Shown one piece after another: positions 42,911 through 51,862 of a stretch of DNA of 54,204 nt (its first letter is position 1; every line of letters starts with the position of its first letter). The notes under the pieces were generated by a model. It was not told the origin of the DNA, ran no database searches, and saw nothing but the letters and a program-made list of their open reading frames with translations. The translations under genes were made by a program, and so were the position numbers. The stretch covers positions 1 to 54,204 of the forward strand of contig WBUQ01000013.1 in assembly GCA_008933635.1 (NCBI GenBank), written 5' to 3'. This DNA comes from Desulfobulbaceae bacterium (lineage in GTDB: Bacteria; Desulfobacterota; Desulfobulbia; Desulfobulbales; Desulfocapsaceae).

Positions 42911-43972
42911 ATGAAGAGATTGACATTCACCGGTACCGCAGTTGGAACACTTCTCCTTCTCTTTTCCACGATTCTGTTCAACTTCTCCTCTCCTGCAGAA
43001 GCCGCTGGCAAGAAACAACTGCAAAAGAAGACCGCCAAACCAGGCAGGATCATCATTCTCGGCAAATACAATGACATCAGCAGCGTAAAGCGTACTTTCA
43101 AAACCGGTAAAGACAGTGCCGCCCCTCGCACGGCCGCATCTACCAATCCGAAGAGATCGCCGGAGAAAGCTATTGATCCCGGCAGGATCGGCAAACAGAT
43201 CTCGGCGCGCAGCGCGATCATCATTGACGCCAGAAGCGGTGAAACTCTTTTCGCCAAAGCGCCGGACAATCCGCGACAGCCTGCCAGCACCATCAAGATT
43301 CTGACAGGGATGATCGCCCTGCAATCGCTCAGCGGCAGCGAGCAGGTTGCTGTCAGCCGCTGGGCCGCCGACCAGCCACGATCCAAGGTTGACCTCAACC
43401 CGAAGAAACAGTACCGGGCTAATGATCTGATCAATGCCGTCCTGCTGGCTTCCGCCAATGACGCGAGCGTCGCCCTCGCTGAGAAAATTGCCGGCAGTGA
43501 ATCGTCCTTCGCCAGGATGATGACTGAAAAGGCCCGCCAGTGGGGAGCCCGGAACACGGTATGCAAGACGGCAACAGGCCTTACCGCCAAGGGCCAGACC
43601 TCTACAGCCCGCGATCTCGCCGTCATGTTCCGGCACGTCATGCAGAACCCGGCCTTTGCCTCCCGCATGAAACAGGTGAAAGTGAAGACCAGTTACGGCA
43701 GCCTGCTGCGCAATCACAACAAGGCTCTTTGGCAGGTGGAGGGAACCCAGGGCGGAAAAACCGGCTTCACCAACGCCGCCCGTCAGACCTATGTCGGCAA
43801 ATTCAAACGGGGAGAACAGGAAATCGTCGTCGCCGTCATGGGCTGCGAGACGATGTGGGCCGACGTCAAGAAACTGGTTCAGCACGGTTTCACACTCAAC
43901 TCCCGGCAGGAGACCACTGCCCGTCCACCCCGGATTGAAGTCAGGGAAATCGTCGCCCAGTCACAGCCCTGA
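42911..43972 (+). CDS. D-alanyl-D-alanine carboxypeptidase (S11, PBP5/6-like)
   Basis: This 353-residue periplasmic enzyme trims the terminal D-Ala from peptidoglycan pentapeptides. It has a signal sequence (hydrophobic 14-27, cleavage near AEA|AGKK), a basic linker of about 65 residues, and the three penicillin-binding motifs: Ser126-x-x-Lys129 (PASTIK), Ser181-Ala-Asn (SANDAS) and Lys283-Thr-Gly (KTGFT). The catalytic domain ends near residue 340 with no room for the long C-terminal beta domain and amphipathic anchor of E. coli PBP5, so it is probably soluble or loosely bound. Its own promoter precedes it. Confidence 0.93.
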   Translation: MKRLTFTGTAVGTLLLLFSTILFNFSSPAEAAGKKQLQKKTAKPGRIIILGKYNDISSVKRTFKTGKDSAAPRTAASTNPKRSPEKAIDPGRIGKQISARSAIIIDARSGETLFAKAPDNPRQPASTIKILTGMIALQSLSGSEQVAVSRWAADQPRSKVDLNPKKQYRANDLINAVLLASANDASVALAEKIAGSESSFARMMTEKARQWGARNTVCKTATGLTAKGQTSTARDLAVMFRHVMQNPAFASRMKQVKVKTSYGSLLRNHNKALWQVEGTQGGKTGFTNAARQTYVGKFKRGEQEIVVAVMGCETMWADVKKLVQHGFTLNSRQETTARPPRIEVREIVAQSQP

Positions 43973-44031
43973 CCGTCACAGTCCTGGAATTCCCCCCATG
44001 CTCCGCATGGCATAACAGTCAGGCGATACTT

Positions 44032-45417
44032 TCAACCGGATGTCCAGGTGCGGATATACTTCTCGATATCGAATTTGCGTGCCATTCCCCGGTCATTCAT
44101 ATATCTGACCTTTCCGAAAACCGGACGTTCCGACCAGCCGCGGTCATGGAGACCGCCGATAGACCAGGCAATCCCGGCATACCCGTTGGAATCACGGCCA
44201 TCCAGAGAATAGCGGTCATTCAGACGTATGGCGATCCGCAATGCCTCTGTGGGTGTCTCGGTCCATTCCAGTATCTTCTTGGCCCAGTACATCCTCATGT
44301 AGCCATGCATCTTGCCGGTTTCCAGCATCTGTCGCTGGGCCGCATTCCACAACCTGTCATGGGTTGTACCTTGCTCAAACACCTCATCGGCATAGAGAAA
44401 GGGGCGACGGTCGGCGAGGTGCCTGTCCAGGCTTTGCCGGGCCCATTCCGGGAAACCGATTTCACTGTCATACTCCTGACAATACAGACAGAAGTTGTCA
44501 GCCAGTTCACGACGCACGACAAGTTCTTCAAGAAAGGAATCAACGTTTTCCCCGGCATATCCCCTGCTCCGTATTTCCAGGGCGATACGCTGGGCTGAAA
44601 TCATGCCGTAATGAAGATAGGGCGAAAGATTGGAACAAACTTCGCGATTGGGGTCGTTGCGCTGTTCGTAAACATTCAGCCGTCTGTCGAGAAATTCCGC
44701 CAGAACATGGGCAGCTGCCGTTTCACCCGGTCTGACCGAGGCGACCGGCGGGACCCGGTTATCAGCACACATCAATCCAGAAAAACATGTGAAATCCAAA
44801 TCAGGCTGATATCCATCCCAGGTATAGGGGTGCGGCCGCATATCAGGGAAAGGGGTGAGAAATCGTGGAAGCAGACGGCGGATCTTCGGCCTGATCGTTC
44901 GCGCCATGAACTCGCGGTGATCCGAAGCGACCCAGCAAGGGATGATGTTTCTCCCGTCAACTTCATGGACGGGTCCCATCGGTCTTCTGATCAGCGATTG
45001 CAGCCACTTCTGCTTGATGCGCAGCGGATCAAAGTCAGTAACGATCAGACCGGGCTGAACCAGGTCGATCAGGCGATGAATTTCCGATTCGGGCTCGCCG
45101 ACTCTGACCAGAATGGGAATATTCGCCTTTTTCAAGGCGGCCGAGGTTTCTTCCAGTCCCTTTAACAGAAAATCGTAATGCCGGAGAGTGGCCTCGAGAA
45201 ATACCGGAGCTAGACAGAATGCGACAAGCACCGGCGTCCTTCGCTGCAGCGCCTCCTCACGGGCATGGATCAGCCCCCAGTTATCTCTGGCCCGCAGATT
45301 TCTGTGCATCCAGTACAATACCGGACCCTCTGGCCTGAGGTCCCGGTGGTAAACCCGGTATCGCTGGCAATCTGTGGTCGTGCCGTCTGACCCCGCATTC
45401 GGCAACATGGTTCCCAC
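44032..45417 (-). CDS. phr: Class II CPD photolyase
   Basis: This 461-residue flavoprotein repairs cyclobutane pyrimidine dimers with light. The N-terminal photolyase-related domain begins near LYWMHRNLRARDNWGLIHA, characteristic of class II enzymes. The FAD-binding domain has SNLSPYLHYGMISAQRIALE, EELVVRRELADNFC, GKMHGYMRMYWAKKILEW and the RDSNGYAGIAWSIGGLHDRGW segment. The start is GTG 45417 or ATG 45408. The DUF523/DUF1722 gene ends 9 bases upstream, so the two are very likely cotranscribed. A photolyase in a presumed anaerobe implies exposure to light at times. Confidence 0.94.
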   Translation of the reverse strand: MGTMLPNAGSDGTTTDCQRYRVYHRDLRPEGPVLYWMHRNLRARDNWGLIHAREEALQRRTPVLVAFCLAPVFLEATLRHYDFLLKGLEETSAALKKANIPILVRVGEPESEIHRLIDLVQPGLIVTDFDPLRIKQKWLQSLIRRPMGPVHEVDGRNIIPCWVASDHREFMARTIRPKIRRLLPRFLTPFPDMRPHPYTWDGYQPDLDFTCFSGLMCADNRVPPVASVRPGETAAAHVLAEFLDRRLNVYEQRNDPNREVCSNLSPYLHYGMISAQRIALEIRSRGYAGENVDSFLEELVVRRELADNFCLYCQEYDSEIGFPEWARQSLDRHLADRRPFLYADEVFEQGTTHDRLWNAAQRQMLETGKMHGYMRMYWAKKILEWTETPTEALRIAIRLNDRYSLDGRDSNGYAGIAWSIGGLHDRGWSERPVFGKVRYMNDRGMARKFDIEKYIRTWTSG

Positions 45418-45426
45418 CAGGCCTGC

Positions 45427-46371
45427 TTAAATATAGCTTCGCAGACGAAGATCGAGGGGATGGGGATGCAGGTAATACTGACACTGCAGATAGGGCTGGC
45501 TGTATTTCCGGACGTAGTGGTTGATCAAGGTAACAGGGACAATGAGCGGCACATCACCGTTGCGATACGCGTCGATGATCTCCAGCATCTCCTGCTTCTC
45601 GTCCTTCTCGAGTTCCTTTTTGAAATACCCGAGTGCGTGCTGCAGAACATTGCCATGTTTTTTCGGGGTAGTCAGGGTCCGTAGCGCTGTTGCCAGCAGA
45701 TTGCCGTATTCGGAGTAGGCCTGCTCTAGAGATTCCGGCAAGTTGGCAATGAATCGCCCCATCCGGCGATACAGATCCTGATTGTGGGCGAGCAAGAGCA
45801 GCTTGTGCCGCGTATGGAAATCGATCAACGCCGAACGGTTGTGGGGCTGCGCCAGCAGGTCACGGAAGTGCTTATGGACGAAGACGCTCTCAATGAAATT
45901 CTCCCGCAGGCGATCGTCATTCAAGCGGCCGTCCTCCTCGACCGGGAGGTGCGGAAAATGGCTGGTGAAAATCCGGGCGAAGATGCCTACTCCGGATGAA
46001 TACGGTATCCCTTCCGACGAATACACCTTGACCCGGTGCAGACCACTGCTCGGAGAACCTTTCTTGAAGATGAAACCACAGAGGCCCTCGCTCTCCAACC
46101 GGCGGACTCTGTCCTCCGCCCAGGCAGCCATCCTCTCGGTATGATCGATCCCGGAACGGCTGGTGACCAGCCTGGGACTATCGACATCACCCACCAGACG
46201 GAGTGTTTCCCTCGGGATCGACATCCCGCATTCCACCTCCGGACACACCGGCACGAACTCCATGTACTGGCCGAGAACATCACGGATGAAATGATTGAGC
46301 TGATGGCCGCCATCGTAGCGAACGTTATGGCCGAGCAGACAGGCACTGACACCAATTTTCAACTTTTCCAT
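45427..46371 (-). CDS. DUF523-DUF1722 (YbgA-like) protein
   Basis: This 314-residue protein has an N-terminal DUF523 domain (IGVSACLLGHNVRYDGGH, PVCPEVECGM, FKKGSPSSG, about 1-150) and a C-terminal DUF1722 domain (about 190-310; HKLLLLAHN, MGR, YFKKELEKDEKQE). DUF523 includes the Fe-S thiouracil desulfidase TudS. Cys11, Cys43, Cys48 and Cys97 are candidates for ligands, but the usual SPSCG cysteine is Ser here. DUF1722 is the domain of E. coli YbgA, which is encoded next to the photolyase gene phrB. The same pairing appears here with a class II enzyme, 9 bases downstream. Function is unproven. Confidence 0.88.
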   Translation of the reverse strand: MEKLKIGVSACLLGHNVRYDGGHQLNHFIRDVLGQYMEFVPVCPEVECGMSIPRETLRLVGDVDSPRLVTSRSGIDHTERMAAWAEDRVRRLESEGLCGFIFKKGSPSSGLHRVKVYSSEGIPYSSGVGIFARIFTSHFPHLPVEEDGRLNDDRLRENFIESVFVHKHFRDLLAQPHNRSALIDFHTRHKLLLLAHNQDLYRRMGRFIANLPESLEQAYSEYGNLLATALRTLTTPKKHGNVLQHALGYFKKELEKDEKQEMLEIIDAYRNGDVPLIVPVTLINHYVRKYSQPYLQCQYYLHPHPLDLRLRSYI

Positions 46372-46457
46372 CGCTGTGGCCTCGCTGGAGACATCCACAA
46401 TCAATACCCTGTAAACACCGATCCTGCATCAGCCATGCGATGGGCGCAGAAGGAGGG

Positions 46458-46829
46458 TCAGGACGGTTGCAAAAGGCAGGCAACTGTTTCCAGCAGCCCC
46501 TGGCGGGTGTAAGGTTTGGAGAGAGTCATCACCCCATCGATATAACCGGCGATACTGAGGTAGCGTTCCTTTTCGATCGCACCGCCACCGGAAATGGCAA
46601 TAACCGGGATCGCGGGATCTGTCTGTCGCAACTCGATGATGGTTTTCAGCCCGTCCTTCACAGGCATGACCAAGTCGGTGACGACCAGGTCAAAGGGTTG
46701 TCGCCTGAAGAGTTCTACCCCTTCCTGCCCGTTGCTGGCTTCGACAACCTGATACCCCTCGTTCTCCAGTATCAGCCTGAGGATGTCACGGGCTGCTTCC
46801 TCATCGTCGATTATCAGAATGCGTTGCAT
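46458..46829 (-). CDS. Single-domain response regulator
   Basis: This 123-residue protein is a bare CheY-like receiver: acidic pocket IIDDEE at 6-11, phospho-acceptor Asp52 (VVTDLVMP), Ser in AISGGG and Lys in LSKPY. There is no output domain. It must act by protein interaction or as an intermediate in a phosphorelay. The ATG at 46829 begins the domain; the frame runs on upstream without meaning. It lies on the same strand as the DUF523-DUF1722 and photolyase genes, 86 bases upstream of them, so it could belong to their unit. Confidence 0.9.
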   Translation of the reverse strand: MQRILIIDDEEAARDILRLILENEGYQVVEASNGQEGVELFRRQPFDLVVTDLVMPVKDGLKTIIELRQTDPAIPVIAISGGGAIEKERYLSIAGYIDGVMTLSKPYTRQGLLETVACLLQPS

Positions 46830-47098
46830 GCGTCGCCATTTTAAAGAGATAACCTGCAGTCCCCCTACCCGACGCTGATTATATACGTCATCCACAGATA
46901 TTGTGAAGCAAAAATGCCTGATCGTCGCTGATCTATAATCGCAAATATCTCCTCCTGGTCTGGATAGCACTGTCTTCAACGGGCAAGACGCGGCTATCAT
47001 CAATCATTTCGCCCAAGCGGTTTGCTTCGATCGCTGTTCCCAGTGAGCAGTCGACAGCGATCGAAACAGCCTCAGCCTGCCTGTCAATGCTGAAACCG

Positions 47099-48040
47099 TC
47101 AATCAATCGACCGAACCAGCCTGCCAAACCCTCCAGGGATGGTCCCCGACGACCAGAAACTGCGCCCCTGCTTGTAATCAACGAACCAGTGCCCACCCGG
47201 TTTTCTCTGGGCTGCCACGAAGATAAACGGCTGCTCCCGAGAAAAGCAGGGGTGAAGATGGATGCCCTTGCCATTCTGTACCGGTTCCATCAGTGACATC
47301 GCCTCCTCCAGCGTCGGCAGGCGCCAGTCATGAAAGCCGCACAGTCCCTGCGTATTGATCTCGCAAATCTTTTTCTGCATCATCCGCAACGAGCAGATGT
47401 CGAGGCCATTGGTCTGCCACATCAGCGAGGTACGGAGATCCACAACCGTTCCGGGAACTCCACCGTCCACCAGAACATTTTCAAACCTTCCCTGCGGGTT
47501 GAGTACCGCATCATAGAAATTCCAGCGCTTGAGGAGAGCCGCGACCTGATCGTCATGAAGGACGCCGGGCACGGCTGGCAGCAGGACGACATCGCTTGCA
47601 GCAACGGCCGAGGTCCTCCGCGGCAGCACCGCCCCCATGTCCTCATGAAAGACTTCCTCCTCAATCGGAACAATCAGTGAATTGTCGCCACCTTCAAGGA
47701 CATTGCTGATCAACCAGGATCGGACCTGTTCGTTGATGGCGTAACTCTTCTCGAACCAGGAAGACGACCCCTGGCTCTCCACGCAGCTTTTGACCAACTC
47801 GGCGGGCGCCTTGATTTCCGCGACAATTCTGGCATGCTTGACGGCTCGCTCCATCAGACACAGTTTCGGTTCGGCCCCCCAGTTATCGATATAAAAGTAG
47901 TAGACGCACTCATCATTGTTCCGCACCCTCTCCCGCCCTCCCCAGGATTCATAGGTGCCGAAGCTGAGATCCGGAGTCATCTCCCAGTCGATGGAATCGA
48001 TCATCTGCTGCCCGACTTGAATTCGATGGAACATTGCCAT
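47099..48040 (-). CDS. DUF1566 (Lcl C-terminal domain) protein
   Basis: This 313-residue protein has no signal peptide or membrane helix. The C-terminal 110 residues carry the DUF1566/Lcl motifs: DLRTSLMWQT, the CGFHDWRLPTLEEAMSL segment and late FWSSGTIPGG. This fold is found in surface and collagen-binding proteins and in many proteins of unknown role. Residues 1-190 (for example YYFYIDNWGAEPKLCLMER) match nothing I know. AGGAGG lies 5 bases before the ATG, so the start is secure. It is preceded by a divergent glgX gene. The 269 bases between it and the receiver gene hold no gene I can support. Confidence 0.75.
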   Translation of the reverse strand: MAMFHRIQVGQQMIDSIDWEMTPDLSFGTYESWGGRERVRNNDECVYYFYIDNWGAEPKLCLMERAVKHARIVAEIKAPAELVKSCVESQGSSSWFEKSYAINEQVRSWLISNVLEGGDNSLIVPIEEEVFHEDMGAVLPRRTSAVAASDVVLLPAVPGVLHDDQVAALLKRWNFYDAVLNPQGRFENVLVDGGVPGTVVDLRTSLMWQTNGLDICSLRMMQKKICEINTQGLCGFHDWRLPTLEEAMSLMEPVQNGKGIHLHPCFSREQPFIFVAAQRKPGGHWFVDYKQGRSFWSSGTIPGGFGRLVRSID

Positions 48041-48186
48041 GTCTTCCTCCTGAATGTATGATCCGCAAGGTGCGACCCGGTAAAATTTTTTCTGACGTAC
48101 CGCGTTGTCGTGTATGATACAGAGACCCCTTTCGTCAGAATTTTCTCATCCGCCTTCCCTGAATAGGATAGGAATCGTTCTCATTC

Positions 48187-50370
48187 ATGTCCAGCAAAAG
48201 TTATCCCTTCCAAGTGAAAAGAGGAAATCCTCTCCCCCTGGGCATTTATTTCACCGGGCAGGGGTACAACTTCGCCGTCTTCAGCCGGCATGCCACTGAA
48301 GTCACACTGGTTTTGGACAGCGCTCAGGCGCCAGGGAATCGGCGGCAACGCCACCAGATCGCACTCGACCCGAACGAGAACAGGACCGGCGATATCTGGC
48401 ATGTCTTTGTCGAAACCGGCTCGGATCGTTTCACCTACGGTTACCGCATGAATGGTCCGGCGACCCCGGAGATTGACGGATGCATCTATGACAGCCGCAC
48501 CATTCTTATCGATCCGTACTGCCACCGGCTGCTGCCCAGGAAATGGGGTGATCGGAGCACCTATGGCAGGTCCACCTGCTGCATGCCGATCTCTCCGGAA
48601 TTCGACTGGCAAGGAGACCGGCCCCTGAAAATACCCTGGCCGGAAACCGTCATCTACGAAATCCATCCACGTGGTTACACCCGCCACCCGAGCTCCGGGT
48701 CGGATCATCCCGGCACGTATCTCGGGATTGCCGACAAGATCCCCTACCTGCAAGCTCTTGGCATCACGGCCGTGGAACTGATGCCCGTCACCGAGTTCGA
48801 TGAAAACGATATCGCGTTCGCCAACCCGGACAACTCCGCCCCGTTGAAGAACTTCTGGGGCTACAGCCCGGTCTCCTTCCACGCCTTAAAATCTGGTTAC
48901 GCCTTTGATTGCCACAGACATATCGACGAGTTCAAGTTTATGGTGAAGAGCCTGCACCGGGCAGGAATCGAGATCATCCTCGATATCGTCTTCAACCATA
49001 CAGGGGAGGGCGGTTATAACGGTATAACGAGCAGCTTTCGCGGCATCGACAACCCCGTCTACTACCTCCTCGACCAGGAAAACAGGTCATATCTCAATTT
49101 TTCCGGCTGCGGCAATACCCTCAACTGCAACCATCCGGTCATTCGGAGCCTGATCCGCGATACGCTGCGCTTCTGGGTTATCGAAATGCATGTCGACGGC
49201 TTCCGCTTCGACCTCGCTTCGATCCTCGGCCGGGACCGCAACGGCCAGGTGCTGGCCAATCCGCCGGTGATCGAGATGATCGCCGAAGACCCGGTGCTGC
49301 GGGATACCAAGATCATAGCCGAGGCCTGGGATGCGGCAGGACTGTACCAGGTCGGATCGTTTTCCAACGACCGCCGCTGGGCCGAATGGAACGGCCGTTT
49401 CCGCGATGATGTCCGGGCCTTCATGGCCGGCCATGAAGGCACAGTCACCCGACTGGCAACCAGAATCGCCGGCAGTTCCGACCTGTACCAGACCAGCAGC
49501 CGCAGCCCCCTCAGCTCGATCAATTTCCTCACCAGCCACGACGGGTTCACCCTCTACGACCTGGTCAGTTATGAACAGAAACGCAACCGGGCGAACGGCG
49601 AGGACAATCGTGACGGCGAGAACCACAACATCAGCTGGAACAGTGGTTGCGAAGGCGATCCGGCCTCAACGGCCGTTATGGCTTTGCGTTTCAGGCGCAT
49701 ACGGAGCATGGCCACCATCCTGTTCCTTTCCCAGGGAATCCCGATGATAACCGCCGGCGATGAATTCGGCCGCAGCCAGCTGGGCAACAACAATGCCTGG
49801 TGCCAGGACAACCCCACGGGCTGGGTCGACTGGACGCTCGCCGACACCAACCGCGACCTGCTCCGCTTTTTTCGAAGACTCATCGACCTCCGCAAAAGGT
49901 ACTCCGTCTTCCGACGTGAAGACTTTTTCCGCCACCCATCCGGAGAATCAGACACCGGCCCTGCTCCCGAGATCTCCTGGCAGTATCTTGATCCCGGACA
50001 GCAGAACTGGGCCCATGACTGCCAGGGACTTGCTTTCATCCTGCATGGGCAGCAGCCGGACGACGCCGGGGGGGAAGATTTTTTTATCATGATCAACGGC
50101 AGCCGCAGAGACGCCCTGCCATTCACTCTTCCCGACATTCCGGGCACCTGCAGCGATCTTGCATGGTATCGGATTATCGACACCGCCGCAGTCCCGCCGG
50201 ACGATTTTATCGATACCGGTCTTCAGCCCCCGCTCTCCGGCGGTCAGGTCGTCAATGTTCTTCCCCAGGCCGTTGTAGTCTTGCAATCCGCTCCTGTGGA
50301 GCGGAAATTGTCGAATGGGTCCACCTCGCCAGCAACAACGCCGCCGACAGGAAAAAACTTTGGCAGGTGA
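48187..50370 (+). CDS. glgX: Glycogen debranching enzyme / isoamylase (GlgX type)
   Basis: This 727-residue GH13 enzyme hydrolyses alpha-1,6 branches. It has an N-terminal CBM48 domain (PLGIYFTGQGYNFAVFSRHA), then the GH13 barrel with YEIHPRGYTRH, VFNHTGEGG, the nucleophile Asp342 (GFRFDLASILG), the acid/base Glu379 (IAEAWDAAGLYQVG) and Asp452 (TSHDGFTLYDLVSY). The NNNAWCQDNPTGWVDW segment is typical of GlgX/TreX enzymes. It suggests glycogen storage in the organism; no other glycogen gene is in the window. Its 3' end lies 86 bases before the SGNH hydrolase gene. Confidence 0.94.
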   Translation: MSSKSYPFQVKRGNPLPLGIYFTGQGYNFAVFSRHATEVTLVLDSAQAPGNRRQRHQIALDPNENRTGDIWHVFVETGSDRFTYGYRMNGPATPEIDGCIYDSRTILIDPYCHRLLPRKWGDRSTYGRSTCCMPISPEFDWQGDRPLKIPWPETVIYEIHPRGYTRHPSSGSDHPGTYLGIADKIPYLQALGITAVELMPVTEFDENDIAFANPDNSAPLKNFWGYSPVSFHALKSGYAFDCHRHIDEFKFMVKSLHRAGIEIILDIVFNHTGEGGYNGITSSFRGIDNPVYYLLDQENRSYLNFSGCGNTLNCNHPVIRSLIRDTLRFWVIEMHVDGFRFDLASILGRDRNGQVLANPPVIEMIAEDPVLRDTKIIAEAWDAAGLYQVGSFSNDRRWAEWNGRFRDDVRAFMAGHEGTVTRLATRIAGSSDLYQTSSRSPLSSINFLTSHDGFTLYDLVSYEQKRNRANGEDNRDGENHNISWNSGCEGDPASTAVMALRFRRIRSMATILFLSQGIPMITAGDEFGRSQLGNNNAWCQDNPTGWVDWTLADTNRDLLRFFRRLIDLRKRYSVFRREDFFRHPSGESDTGPAPEISWQYLDPGQQNWAHDCQGLAFILHGQQPDDAGGEDFFIMINGSRRDALPFTLPDIPGTCSDLAWYRIIDTAAVPPDDFIDTGLQPPLSGGQVVNVLPQAVVVLQSAPVERKLSNGSTSPATTPPTGKNFGR

Positions 50371-50456
50371 TCGGTGGATATGGTACAGTTTTACACACGG
50401 CTTCTCGCCAAAATCGATTTTTATCTTATTTAATACAATATGTTAGTCGGCATGAT

Positions 50457-51011
50457 ATGAATCTTCGCACTGGTCAGCAGGCATCACACGATCTGGTCTT
50501 CATCGGCGATTCACTTATTGCCGACAACAACTGGCAGGCCCGGATGCCATTCTGCACCGTCCACAACTTCGGTGTGCCCGGTGCCACCACCAGCGATCTT
50601 CTCGCCTCGCTGGCAAGCCTAGGGAACCGCGTACCTTCACCAGCGGCCATCCTGATCATGATCGGCACGAATGATCTGCTCTCCGGAACAACCGGCTTCG
50701 TCGATACCATCCGGCAGGTCGTCATCCAGCTGAGTCAGACTTTTCCAACTGCAGAAGTCATCGTTACCAGTCTGCTGCCGATGCGGCTTTCTTCTCCGAG
50801 CAGAGAGGCTATCCAGTGGATCAACGAAGAAATCAAGACGATGACCATGCAGACGGGCAGCTGTTTCCTCGACATCTACACCAAATTCACCCAGGCCGGA
50901 GATGGACTGTTCCAGGACGACGGTGTTCATCTGACCGGCCGGGCTTATGATATCTGGACCAAATCCCTGCTCGAGCATGTCGCCTTCCTCCTCGAAAATG
51001 ATGAGGACTGA
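50457..51011 (+). CDS. SGNH/GDSL-family hydrolase
   Basis: This 184-residue protein has the four SGNH blocks: block I FIGDSLIAD (nucleophile Ser), block II Gly in FGVPGATTSD, block III GTNDLL (Asn), and block V DGVHLTG (Asp and His). The family includes lipases, acylhydrolases and thioesterases such as TesA. There is no signal peptide, so it should act in the cytoplasm, on an ester or thioester I cannot name. ATG 50457 starts shortly before the conserved part; the frame is open back to 50163 within glgX. It is followed at 36 bases by the OB-fold gene. Confidence 0.88.
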   Translation: MNLRTGQQASHDLVFIGDSLIADNNWQARMPFCTVHNFGVPGATTSDLLASLASLGNRVPSPAAILIMIGTNDLLSGTTGFVDTIRQVVIQLSQTFPTAEVIVTSLLPMRLSSPSREAIQWINEEIKTMTMQTGSCFLDIYTKFTQAGDGLFQDDGVHLTGRAYDIWTKSLLEHVAFLLENDED

Positions 51012-51047
51012 GACAGACAATATCCCTTTTTCCCCTCCACGAATACA

Positions 51048-51857
51048 ATGCCGATTCCCTGCCGAAATCTCATCGCTGTCCTTTCCTTACTTCTCCTGCT
51101 GGCTTACCCCCTGGCCGGCGTCGCCGCCTCCGATCCTTCGCCCCCCGCACATGCTCCGGCCGGCGCCGGTTCAGGCCAGGTCATCGAAACGATGAATGCC
51201 AGCGGCTACACATATCTGCTGGTTGATTCCGGCAAGGAACAAACCTGGGTGGCCATCCCTGAGACCACCGTCAGCAAGGGAGCAACCGTACAGTATGCTG
51301 CCGGTATGGTGATGCAGAATTTCCACAGCAAGACGCTCGATCGGACCTTTGCCTCCATCGTCTTCTCACCAGGTCTCGAAGGCACGACAACCGGATCGGG
51401 GGAACAATCTGCAGAAAAAACTGGTACTGCCAGCAGCTCCTTCGCTGCCGCAGTCGAAGCGGAAAAAGATGCCAAGCCGGCACCGATGAGCACCTCCGGC
51501 GGCAGTCTCGGTGCCATCGTTCCCTTTTCCGAAATCAAGGTCGAAAAGGCCGGTGGCGCCATGGGCCACACAGTCCAGGAGATCTTCGGCAAAGCAAAGG
51601 AACTCGACGGCAAGACCGTGCAGGTGCGAGGCAAGGTCATGAAGATCAATCTCGGCATTATGGGCCGCAACTGGGTCCACCTGCAGGACGGCAGCGGCGA
51701 TCCGATGACCAATACCCATGATCTGGTCATCACCACCTCCGAGTCCCCGGCCCAGGGCGAGATACTTGCCTTCGAAGGGAAGCTGAGCGCCGACAAGGAC
51801 TTCGGTGCCGGCTATGCCTACAGCGTCATCATCGAGGATGCCAAAATCATCCCCTGA
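51048..51857 (+). CDS. Exported OB-fold (NrfJ-like) protein
   Basis: This 269-residue protein has a signal peptide (LIAVLSLLLLLAYPLAGVAA, cleavage near residue 27). Two related modules follow: a short one (about 45-105, VIETMNASGYTYLLVDSGKEQTW-like) and, after an Ala/Glu-rich linker, an OB-fold at about 180-269 (KELDGKTVQVRGKVMKIN, GRNWVHLQDGSGD, ILAFEGKLSADKDFGAGYAY). This resembles periplasmic proteins annotated as nucleotide-binding or NrfJ-related in anaerobic respirers. NrfJ-like proteins are linked to cytochrome nitrite reductase clusters, but no cytochrome gene is near. Function unknown. Confidence 0.8.
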   Translation: MPIPCRNLIAVLSLLLLLAYPLAGVAASDPSPPAHAPAGAGSGQVIETMNASGYTYLLVDSGKEQTWVAIPETTVSKGATVQYAAGMVMQNFHSKTLDRTFASIVFSPGLEGTTTGSGEQSAEKTGTASSSFAAAVEAEKDAKPAPMSTSGGSLGAIVPFSEIKVEKAGGAMGHTVQEIFGKAKELDGKTVQVRGKVMKINLGIMGRNWVHLQDGSGDPMTNTHDLVITTSESPAQGEILAFEGKLSADKDFGAGYAYSVIIEDAKIIP

Positions 51858-51862
51858 CGCCG

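Noticed and set aside
46933-47274. 113-residue minus-strand frame between the receiver and DUF1566 genes
   Set aside because: It overlaps the end of the DUF1566 gene in another frame and shows no similarity or ribosome-binding site.
48181-48882. 233-residue minus-strand frame opposite the start of glgX
   Set aside because: Shadow frame; glgX is unmistakable on the plus strand.
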